Assembly: GCA_934630995.1 (NCBI GenBank)
Contig: CAKTXU010000022.1
Location: 1 to 11,444 of the forward strand
Source: an uncultured Eubacteriales bacterium
GTDB lineage: Bacteria; Bacillota; Clostridia; Oscillospirales; Acutalibacteraceae
Reading direction: 5' to 3'
DNA length: 11,444 nucleotides
The notes beneath the pieces are model-generated. The model was not told the origin of the DNA, searched no databases, and was given only the letters and a program-made list of their open reading frames with translations. The first letter of the stretch is position 1, and each line of letters starts with the position of its first letter. The position numbers and the translations under genes are program-made. Below are positions 6,052 to 11,444 of this stretch, piece after piece.

Positions 6052-7476
6052 TTATTCAGCGGGGGTGTCGCCCTTTGGCGTCTCATCGCCTATTTCCTTA
6101 CCGAGAAATTCCGGGATTTTCAGACCGGCCATTTTAAAGGTTTCGCTGAGGGGCGGAATGGATTTGAGCATGCCCGACAGGAAGTTTGCCGTCGTGGGAG
6201 TGCCGTTTTCACCGCTCATGCTGTCCCACACCGTCACCTTGTCGATGTTCAGGTTCTTAATGGCCTCGACCTGAATCTTGGTCAGCTCCTCAATCTTATC
6301 CACCAGCATCAACTGCACGGCGCTGTTCGGATCGCCGCCCGCCGCCTTGACAACATCGGCGAAACCGGAGGCTTGCTTGGACAGGATTTCCTGCACGCCG
6401 CGGGCCTGCGCTTCCATTTTGGCGAAAATAGCGTCAGCCTCACCTTTTGCCATACGGCGGGTTTGCTCAGCCTGCGCTTCGGCTTCCAGGACCTTTTTCT
6501 CCTTCTCAATCTGGGCGTTGACGATGACGTCGGCCTGCTGGGTGGCCAGTTCCCGGGAAGCACGGGCCTTCTCGGCCATCTCCTGAGCAACATAGGCTTC
6601 CTCCTGCGCCTTGGCCTCGGCCAGCTTCTCAGCCGTCACGGCCCGACGCAGTGCGTCGGCCTCCAGCTCACGGCGGGTAGCGTCGGATTTGGCGATATCC
6701 GCCTTCGACGTGTTCTCGCCGTTGACAGCGGAAGCATTGGCTGCGGCCACGGAGATACGCTGATCCCTCACAGCGTTGGCCTCACCGATGGAACCCTCGC
6801 GGTTCCGCTCGGCCACCTGAATGCGGGCCTCGTTGATGGCCTTTGCCGCGGCTTCCTTACCCAGAGCCTCAATATATCCTGACTCGTCGCTGATATCGGT
6901 GACGTTCACGTTGATAAGGCGCAGACCGATTTTCCGCAGCTCGGTTTCAACGCAGGAGGATACGGCCTCCAGGAATTTGTCCCGGTCGGTGTTGATTTCC
7001 TCGATTTGCATGGTGGCGATGATCAGACGCATCTGACCGAAAATGATGTCCTTAGCCAGCTCCTGAATCTCCTGCGCCTTCAGTCCCAGCAAACGCTCGG
7101 CGGCGTTCTGCATGGTTCCTGGCTCTGTGGAAATCGCCACGGTGAACCGTGCGGGCACATCGATACGGATATTCTGCCGGGACAAAGCGCTTTTCAAATC
7201 CACGCTCAGGGACATGGGGGTCAAATCCATATATTCGTAGTCCTGCATCACCGGCCAAACCATGGCGGCGCCGCCGTGGATACATTTCGCCGAGCGGGCG
7301 GTACCATCCTTATTCTGCCCGACCTTACCATAGATGACCATGATTTTGTCCGACGGACACCGGCGGAACCGGGACAGAATGATGAGAATCAGGCTGAAAA
7401 CCAGGATCACCGCCACGACGACGACAACGAGAACCGTCGGCGATAAGCCGCCTGCCGCTAGAATGGGTTTTAACAT
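6052..7476 (-). CDS. floT: flotillin-like membrane scaffold protein (FloT/YuaG type)
   Basis: Flotillins assemble into oligomers that organise membrane microdomains and influence envelope protein complexes. One N-terminal hydrophobic segment (about 13-35) is followed by the SPFH/PHB domain (about 38-215), then a long Ala/Glu-rich coiled coil with many EA and AE pairs (about 205-370), then a less regular C-terminal tail (about 375-474). This is the classic flotillin order, and 474 residues is close to FloT size. The ATG at 7476 is preferred: AAGGAG lies 10 nt upstream, whereas an in-frame GTG at 7485 would sit almost on top of that ribosome binding site. The NfeD gene ends 44 nt upstream, reproducing the yuaF-yuaG pairing of Bacillus subtilis, and a terminator follows. 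FloT rather than FloA is supported by the length, long coiled coil and NfeD partner; the symbol is assigned by analogy. Confidence 0.92.
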   Translation of the reverse strand: MLKPILAAGGLSPTVLVVVVVAVILVFSLILIILSRFRRCPSDKIMVIYGKVGQNKDGTARSAKCIHGGAAMVWPVMQDYEYMDLTPMSLSVDLKSALSRQNIRIDVPARFTVAISTEPGTMQNAAERLLGLKAQEIQELAKDIIFGQMRLIIATMQIEEINTDRDKFLEAVSSCVETELRKIGLRLINVNVTDISDESGYIEALGKEAAAKAINEARIQVAERNREGSIGEANAVRDQRISVAAANASAVNGENTSKADIAKSDATRRELEADALRRAVTAEKLAEAKAQEEAYVAQEMAEKARASRELATQQADVIVNAQIEKEKKVLEAEAQAEQTRRMAKGEADAIFAKMEAQARGVQEILSKQASGFADVVKAAGGDPNSAVQLMLVDKIEELTKIQVEAIKNLNIDKVTVWDSMSGENGTPTTANFLSGMLKSIPPLSETFKMAGLKIPEFLGKEIGDETPKGDTPAE

Positions 7477-7520
7477 TTTCCACACTCTCCTTCTGTTAGT
7501 TGTGTATGCTATCCTGCCGT

Positions 7521-8138
7521 TCAGGATAAGGGGGTCACAATGAGGGTATTGCTTTCGGTGACATCCATCACCTTAACCTGCTGGCCGGTTTTCAGGGCTT
7601 GGCCGGGGCACATGGCGTCCAGCTCCATAAAACGTTCCTGAACAACCAGCGTCACCTTGCCTTTTCCCTCTGCCGGTATGGGTACGTACACCTCGCCCGT
7701 CTGACCGACGGCGTTTTTAAGATCCAGGTTCCCGCTCTGCTGCATATTCATGGCCAATTTCATAAACAAAGCCACCAGAAGCATCGCGGCGAAGCCCGCC
7801 AGGATGGACACGCACACCGTCACTACCGTGTTGACGCCCATATCCAGCAGTGCGATACCCAGCCAGCCGCTCATGGCCAGAAAGGCGATAATACCGCGCA
7901 CCGTCAAAAGGCGCAGTCCCTCGACGTGCTCCGCTCCGCTGTCATGTCCCACGTCGTGCTCCATGTCGTGATCAAAGTCGTTATCCATGCCCACATCGTG
8001 ATCCACGTCCGTGTCGCCGCCGTGACCCAGGCCGAACAGCAGCAAAACTGTCTGAATGAGCAGGATAACGGTCGATGGGATAGCAATGCAGTAGAAAACC
8101 TGTTCAATCGTGCTGAGCGCATACCACCATTCCCACAT
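7521..8138 (-). CDS. NfeD/YuaF-type membrane protein with His/Asp-rich loop
   Basis: This is the membrane partner commonly encoded with flotillin; the OB-fold is thought to help form or stabilise flotillin domains. TM1 covers about 13-37, TM2 about 78-100 and TM3 about 103-127, followed by a soluble beta-rich OB-fold (about 138-203: GQTGEV, KVTLVVQ, QVKVMDV, NTLIVTPLS). The N-terminal ClpP-like protease domain of long NfeD proteins is absent, so this is the short form. Between TM1 and TM2, residues 39-71 contain 10 Asp, 6 His and 2 Glu in patterns such as DHD and EHD, and could bind divalent metal. Start choice: ATG 8138 has TAAGGTG upstream at fair spacing; GTG 8147 (208 residues) is also possible. 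It lies between the DUF1836 gene and flotillin on the same strand with short gaps, so one transcript is likely. Confidence 0.88.
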   Translation of the reverse strand: MWEWWYALSTIEQVFYCIAIPSTVILLIQTVLLLFGLGHGGDTDVDHDVGMDNDFDHDMEHDVGHDSGAEHVEGLRLLTVRGIIAFLAMSGWLGIALLDMGVNTVVTVCVSILAGFAAMLLVALFMKLAMNMQQSGNLDLKNAVGQTGEVYVPIPAEGKGKVTLVVQERFMELDAMCPGQALKTGQQVKVMDVTESNTLIVTPLS

Positions 8139-8226
8139 ACTGTGCACCTTACCTTTCTATCTGTGCCCGGGTCCGTGCCCGCCAAATTTCGGCGCACAGG
8201 CGGCACATAAATTAGGGTCCGTTCCG

Positions 8227-8787
8227 TCATCCAAAAAGCTGCCGGTAAAGAATGTCTGCCTGCTGCATCAGCATTGCGGCCGCAATATTCAGCAGCATCA
8301 ATTCCAGCGCCTCCGTCAGACGGGATTTTGCATCGGGCACGGGACCCTCATAACCCTCAAGTTGCGCACCGATGAGGGTTATGATCGCCTCGTGATCGAG
8401 CGTGGGACGCTGCTCCAGCTTGCGGCAAAGAGCGCACAGCATGCTGTACAGCTGATCCTCCGAAATAATATCGTCGCCCCTGTCGTCTACGCTTCCATTG
8501 ACAAATTGCAGCAGGTTCGCAATCTGTTCCAGCTGCATGGTCGGACGCAGAAGATTGAGAAGAAGAATCCTGGCTACCTGCAGACGGCCGTATTTTTTGC
8601 TGACCGGCTTGGAAACCCAGCCGCGTTTGACCCAGTTTTGGATGGTCGCCGGCCCCAGTCCCGTCATTTCCGCAATCTGGGATAAAAGCAGTCCGCCGCC
8701 CGACACCGTAAAAACCGGATCGAGTACGGAGAAAGCGTCCTCCACATTTTCCGGCATTGGCAAAAGTGTACCCGGTAATGTATTCAT
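8227..8787 (-). CDS. DUF1836 family protein, putative DNA-binding regulator
   Basis: DUF1836 proteins are small Firmicute proteins with a MerR-like helix-turn-helix and no established function. Here the HTH region spans about 33-58 (LLLSQIAEMTG, then ATIQNWVKRGWVSKP), followed by KKYGRLQVARILLLNLL (65-80) and the family-typical acidic stretch with DDIISEDQLY (105-114). A helical C-terminal half (about 130-182) may mediate dimerisation. There are no Cys clusters or other obvious effector ligands. ATG 8787 is preferred over GTG 8793 because a G-rich Shine-Dalgarno-like stretch lies about 6 nt upstream. The gene is first in the apparent operon with NfeD and flotillin (79 or 88 nt before NfeD, depending on the start used), so it may control that operon; this is inference from position. 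Confidence 0.8.
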   Translation of the reverse strand: MNTLPGTLLPMPENVEDAFSVLDPVFTVSGGGLLLSQIAEMTGLGPATIQNWVKRGWVSKPVSKKYGRLQVARILLLNLLRPTMQLEQIANLLQFVNGSVDDRGDDIISEDQLYSMLCALCRKLEQRPTLDHEAIITLIGAQLEGYEGPVPDAKSRLTEALELMLLNIAAAMLMQQADILYRQLFG

Positions 8788-8835
8788 ACGCACACCCCCA
8801 TTCAGTTCATTCCTGGTTTTTTTAAGTTCGTTGTT

Positions 8836-8864
8836 ATTATATCACATGGTCATATGAACCTCAA
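8836..8864 (-). promoter_or_regulatory. promoter of the DUF1836-NfeD-flotillin operon
   Basis: The minus strand reads TTGAGG (8864-8859), a 17-nt spacer and TATAAT (8841-8836), with a TG one base before the -10 (extended -10). The spacer holds the 8-bp palindrome TCATATGA, which could be an operator. Transcription would start about 40 nt before the DUF1836 start. It resembles a vegetative sigma-A promoter, not a SigW-type one. Confidence 0.7.
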
Positions 8865-9082
8865 GTGGCGGTTACGCCTCCGTGAAGCGTTCCCGGCGAA
8901 GAATTCATGATTATCCGGGTTTATCTTCTGATATTTCCGAATATCTTCGTTTTTCACCACTTTTCACATCTTCGGCACCTCAAGCCCGCCATATTTACAC
9001 CCACCGTCAGCTTACCATAGACTATCCTGCCCCCTTTCTACCAGTATTCCCCCTGACTAATGGATATCACCCGGGTATGCAA
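8865..9082. other. intergenic stretch without a supported gene
   Basis: This region lies between the DUF1836 promoter and the phosphatase terminator. Its base composition is more pyrimidine-rich on the plus strand than the flanking genes. The only structure I see is a small inverted repeat, GATATT-TCCG-AATATC (8930-8945), about 66 bp upstream of the -35 box of the DUF1836 promoter. An open frame on the plus strand (8882-9115) lacks a ribosome binding site and runs into the terminator, so I do not call it a gene. Confidence 0.5.
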
Positions 9083-9126
9083 AAAAGACGCTGTCAAATG
9101 CATCAGCACATTTGACAGCGTCTTTT
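9083..9126 (-). terminator. intrinsic terminator of the histidine phosphatase gene
   Basis: Arms 9083-9100 and 9109-9126 form an 18-bp perfect stem with core GACGCTGTCAAATG and an 8-nt loop. On the minus strand the stem ends in a run of U residues. It begins 21 nt after the phosphatase stop codon. The A/T ends are symmetrical, so it could also stop plus-strand transcription. Confidence 0.88.
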
Positions 9127-9147
9127 ATCAACCGCATCCGATATTTT

Positions 9148-9774
9148 TTATGACTCAGAAATGGAAGCCGCGGGAATGACGGAAATCGCTTCCGCGACCG
9201 GCTCTCTCATCCACAGACCGGGCGTTATCCGCAGGGTAAAGCCGCGTCCGCCGTCCGCCGTCCACTGATGCATCTGGGCCCGCGGCAGGGCATAAGCCGC
9301 CATCAGCATCATAATCACGCCGCCATGGGTGCAAATGACCGCCTCGGTGTCGCCTTTGCAAAGCAGCTCGGACACGATACCCTCAAAGGCGCTGGTGACT
9401 CTGCTTTGAAAGGCGGCAGCGCTTTCTCCTCCGGGAATTTCCTGCCTCTCGCCGGACAGCCACTTTTGAAAGCGTTCATCCCGTCCCAGCTCCTGGACGC
9501 TGCAGCCGTCCCATTCCCCGAAATCGCATTCCGCCAGCCCCTCCGCTATTTCCTGTCGGCAGCCGGGATATAGAACCTCCAGCGTTTGCCGGCATCGGGA
9601 GAGTGGACTGGTGAAGAAGCGGGCGGCGCCGGGATATCCATTTTCGGCCCGAAGCGCCAGCAGCTCTGCAAGACCTGCCGGCGACAGCGGCAGATCGGTC
9701 CGCCCGATATACAGGCCCTTTTCATTGGCCTCCGTCTGTCCGTGCCGAATTAGATGTATTTTGTATGATTTCAT
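9148..9774 (-). CDS. histidine phosphatase family protein (phosphoglycerate mutase-like)
   Basis: This is a branch-1 histidine phosphatase, cytoplasmic, 208 residues, the normal size for the family. The catalytic motif LIRHGQT (8-14) supplies the phospho-accepting H11 and R10. R60 in SPLSRCRQT, the acid E82 in AECDFGEWDG and H150 in CTHGG complete the active site. The FGEWDG motif resembles alpha-ribazole phosphatase (CobC) and broad-specificity phosphatases more than glycolytic mutases. No cobalamin gene is nearby, so the substrate remains open. ATG 9774 is chosen because AGGGGG lies about 8 nt upstream; a TTG at 9777 is less likely. It is probably monocistronic, with its own terminator downstream and the divergent XRE gene upstream. 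Confidence 0.9.
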   Translation of the reverse strand: MKSYKIHLIRHGQTEANEKGLYIGRTDLPLSPAGLAELLALRAENGYPGAARFFTSPLSRCRQTLEVLYPGCRQEIAEGLAECDFGEWDGCSVQELGRDERFQKWLSGERQEIPGGESAAAFQSRVTSAFEGIVSELLCKGDTEAVICTHGGVIMMLMAAYALPRAQMHQWTADGGRGFTLRITPGLWMREPVAEAISVIPAASISES

Positions 9775-9807
9775 CAAAATTACCCCCTAAAAATCACATT
9801 TTGACGA

Positions 9808-9837
9808 TTTACAAAACGTATCACCGTATAGTATAAT
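9808..9837 (+). promoter_or_regulatory. probable promoter of the XRE regulator gene
   Basis: TTTACA (9808-9813), an 18-nt spacer and a perfect TATAAT (9832-9837) form a fair sigma-A promoter. The start would be near 9844, leaving a leader of about 135 nt before the regulator start codon at 9979. Confidence 0.6.
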
Positions 9838-9855
9838 TGTTAACGTTCCGTATAG
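9824..9855. repeat. direct repeat CCGTATAG flanking the XRE promoter start
   Basis: CCGTATAG occurs at 9824-9831, abutting the -10 box, and again at 9848-9855, just past the expected start site; the copies are 24 bp apart. Such spacing could hold two repressor molecules on similar faces of the helix. The divergently read phosphatase gene starts at 9774, so a bound protein might affect both genes. Autoregulation by the XRE protein is a guess from position. Confidence 0.35.
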
Positions 9856-9896
9856 ATTTTGATACAGGCCGCCATAAGCCGGCGGAACACGAGGAT

Positions 9897-9930
9897 ACCC
9901 GTCTGATTTACAGGCCGGGTTGCTTTTTTT
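9897..9930 (+). promoter_or_regulatory. possible attenuator hairpin in the XRE leader
   Basis: ACCCG (9897-9901) can pair with CGGGT (9916-9920) across a 14-nt loop, followed by TGC and seven T residues. The stem is only 5 bp, so it is a weak terminator-like element inside the 5' leader. An upstream CCGCC/GGCGG pairing nearby could form a competing fold. Confidence 0.25.
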
Positions 9931-9978
9931 CGCAGTTTTTATAAGTTTAAGCCGCCAGCGGCGAACTGGAGGGTATTC

Positions 9979-10668
9979 ATGAATACGGCTTTTCCGCGAA
10001 TTCTCACCCTGCTGCGAAAAGAGCGCGGCATCAGTCAGAAAAAAGCTTCCACAGATTTGCAGGTGTCTCAGGCCCTGCTCTCCCACTATGAGAAGGGGAT
10101 CCGGGAATGCGGGCTGGACTTTGTGGTTCGCGCGGCGGACTATTACAGCGTCTCTTGCGATTATCTGCTGGGCCGCACCCCCGACAAATCGGGGGCCGTC
10201 ATCGCGGTGGATGAGATTCCCGACAACGATCCCATGGTCAAGGATAATCAGTTCCGCGGGAGCGTTCTGCCGGTACTCAACAAAAAGTTGGTGCTCAATT
10301 CCCTGAATATTATTTTCGATCTGCTGCAGAGGTGCAACAATAAAGCCTTGACAACGGAGGTTTCTGCCTATCTGACCTTGTCGGTATATTCGGTTTTCCG
10401 CCTTTTATACGCCGCTAATCCCAAAAATCCGGCCGCCATGTTTTCCGTTCCGGGCTATATGTTCCAGCCCGCCTTGAACGGGGAGCTGGGTAAAACAGCC
10501 GCCCGTATCGGTCAGCTGACCGAGGGACATACGGTGGACGGCGAGGAGGGGCTGGATAAGGAAAAGGCGCCCTCCATACTGCCTGATGAAATCACACGGC
10601 AATATCCCATGTTCGCCTCTTCCCTGTTCAATCTGCTCCGCAATGCGGAAAACCGGCTGCAGGCCTAG
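9979..10668 (+). CDS. XRE-family transcriptional regulator, 229 residues
   Basis: The N-terminal 65 residues form a Cro/CI-type helix-turn-helix: RILTLLRKERGISQKKAS (7-24), then VSQALLSHYEKGIREC (29-44) and AADYYSVSCDYLLGRT (52-67), a standard XRE domain ending. The rest (about 75-229) is not a family I recognise. It has a helical core with LNSLNIIFDLLQRC and a Pro/Gly-rich middle, and probably serves as an oligomerisation or effector domain. There is no peptidase or membrane segment, so it is not an ImmR/IrrE type. ATG 9979 is supported by TGGAGGG 5 nt upstream. A terminator follows 16 nt after the stop, so the gene is monocistronic; it diverges from the phosphatase. Targets are unknown; autoregulation through the repeats at 9824-9855 is possible. 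Confidence 0.88.
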   Translation: MNTAFPRILTLLRKERGISQKKASTDLQVSQALLSHYEKGIRECGLDFVVRAADYYSVSCDYLLGRTPDKSGAVIAVDEIPDNDPMVKDNQFRGSVLPVLNKKLVLNSLNIIFDLLQRCNNKALTTEVSAYLTLSVYSVFRLLYAANPKNPAAMFSVPGYMFQPALNGELGKTAARIGQLTEGHTVDGEEGLDKEKAPSILPDEITRQYPMFASSLFNLLRNAENRLQA

Positions 10669-10684
10669 AACAATCAAAACAGCT

Positions 10685-10714
10685 GAGCCGCCCTCTGGAA
10701 AGGGCGGCTCTTTT
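10685..10714 (+). terminator. intrinsic terminator of the XRE regulator gene
   Basis: GAGCCGCCCT (10685-10694) pairs with AGGGCGGCTC (10701-10710) around a 6-nt loop and is followed by TTTTAT. A second, weaker hairpin (GGGCAC/GTGCCC, 10744-10760) lies nearer the convergent membrane gene but has no U-tract. Confidence 0.9.
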
Positions 10715-10774
10715 ATCGGCCAAGCCGGGCGTACCAATTTGGGGGGCACGGCTTGTGCCCGTTTCGCGTGCAGC

Positions 10775-11443
10775 TTAACTCTTTTTAGACCGGACCTGCT
10801 CCATCCGCGTTTGGATTTTTACCAATGCCTTAGGCCGCCACTGAATGGGATGGATGACAAACGAAGTGACAGCCGTTGTCATACAGATGAGACAGAAGAA
10901 CATGGTAAACCAGATGTTGTCCACAATCAAGGCCATCATCGTGGTATTCCGCTGAACGAGGATTGTTGCCCCGGCAATCAGCAGCTCTGCGACGGCAATT
11001 ATACGCAGCATCACCAAATCCAGCAGGTATCCCCGGGTAGCCGCTAGCGCCATGGACGGCAGGACAAAAAGCAATACCGCCTGCAGGAACAGGCAAATAA
11101 TGGCCATCATTGAGCTCCAGAAATATTCGTAATCTTCTTTTTGCATGATTTCTATGTTCTGCACCAGCGTAAGGACAACGGTAACCGCCAGGGTGACGAC
11201 CACCACTGCGACAACCGCATAATTCAGGCAGCGGATGAGCACCCGGATTCCCTTCTTCTCCTCCCAGAACATATAGGTCAGAACGGCTCCCATCACCAGC
11301 AGCACGCCCAGGCCGATCACCAGCCAGAGATTAATGGCATAGGGAATGTACAGGATCAGCCCCAGCACTAGCTGGGCAAAGGAAAAACCGATGAGAATAT
11401 GCGTCATCAGCTCGCTGTCGTCTTGCTTTATCTGTATTGGCAT
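10775..11443 (-). CDS. polytopic membrane protein of unknown function, about 222 residues
   Basis: I do not recognise a family. About six hydrophobic segments are visible, roughly 14-33, 38-58, 70-95, 107-130, 140-163 and 173-196, followed by a short basic tail (RPKALVKIQTRMEQVRSKK) expected to be cytoplasmic. There are no transporter signatures, conserved charged pairs in the membrane or catalytic motifs. The first ATG is at 11443, only one base from the window end, so the ribosome binding site is not visible. The gene may start here, at M13, or farther upstream. It converges on the XRE gene, and no strong terminator of its own is seen. Function cannot be inferred from this window. Confidence 0.7.
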   Translation of the reverse strand: MPIQIKQDDSELMTHILIGFSFAQLVLGLILYIPYAINLWLVIGLGVLLVMGAVLTYMFWEEKKGIRVLIRCLNYAVVAVVVVTLAVTVVLTLVQNIEIMQKEDYEYFWSSMMAIICLFLQAVLLFVLPSMALAATRGYLLDLVMLRIIAVAELLIAGATILVQRNTTMMALIVDNIWFTMFFCLICMTTAVTSFVIHPIQWRPKALVKIQTRMEQVRSKKS

Positions 11444-11444
11444 T

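Noticed and set aside
5992..6882. Plus-strand open frame (296 codons) opposite flotillin
   Set aside because: It is a shadow of the flotillin coding sequence, with Leu/His/Gly-rich translation from the reversed Ala/Glu codons. It also runs through the operon terminator hairpin.
8882..9115. Small plus-strand open frame in the gap before the phosphatase terminator
   Set aside because: It starts with GTG without a ribosome binding site, ends within the terminator stem and shows no protein-like composition.
9787..10086. Minus-strand open frame overlapping the XRE gene start
   Set aside because: It overlaps the XRE helix-turn-helix coding region and the promoter, and has no family resemblance or ribosome binding site.
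10744..10760. GGGCAC/GTGCCC hairpin as terminator of the last membrane gene
   Set aside because: The stem is 6 bp and no U-tract follows on the minus strand, so it is too weak to call.

Overview
The window looks like chromosomal core DNA from a GC-moderate member of the Clostridia, most probably Oscillospiraceae-like. The clues are a leucine T-box leader, strong AGGAGG-type ribosome binding sites, near-consensus sigma-A promoters, a meso-diaminopimelate dehydrogenase, a DUF1836 regulator and a YuaF/FloT-type pair. The genus assignment is inference. I see no phage, insertion sequence, CRISPR array, tRNA or rRNA. Almost all genes lie on the minus strand; only the short-chain dehydrogenase and the XRE regulator are on the plus strand.

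Layout, left to right. 1-432: the N-terminal part of a meso-DAP dehydrogenase (minus), cut by the window edge, with a near-perfect promoter at 517-545. 655-1413: a divergent short-chain dehydrogenase (plus). 1416-1463: a perfect 22-bp hairpin between two convergent stop codons. 1471-4307: leuB and a long-form leuA (minus), preceded by a complete leucine T-box riboswitch with CUC specifier, antiterminator sequence, terminator and promoter (4350-4697). 4712-5824: an unrecognised two-TM protein whose upstream region carries two palindromes, one of them a near-perfect CcpA/LacI-type operator. 6052-8787: an apparent three-gene operon, transcribed as a DUF1836 regulator, then a NfeD/YuaF membrane protein with a His/Asp-rich loop, then a FloT-type flotillin, with a promoter at 8836-8864 and a terminator at 6007-6036. 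9148-9774: a histidine phosphatase with its own terminator. 9979-10668: a divergent XRE-family regulator with a long leader and its own terminator. 10775-11443: a polytopic membrane protein starting at the window edge.

How the genes work together. LeuA commits 2-ketoisovalerate to leucine synthesis and LeuB performs the oxidative step; the intervening isomerase LeuCD is not here and must be encoded elsewhere. The T-box makes the pair respond to uncharged tRNA-Leu, and the C-terminal domain of LeuA is expected to add leucine feedback. Ddh gives a one-step route to meso-DAP for lysine and peptidoglycan. NfeD and flotillin are expected to form a membrane microdomain scaffold; placing a DUF1836 regulator first in the same transcript is the least explained arrangement here. 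I did not find a convincing wholly new system. The best candidates for follow-up are the DUF1836-NfeD-flotillin operon, the orphan 370-residue protein with its palindromic control region, and the unusual hairpin at 1416-1463.
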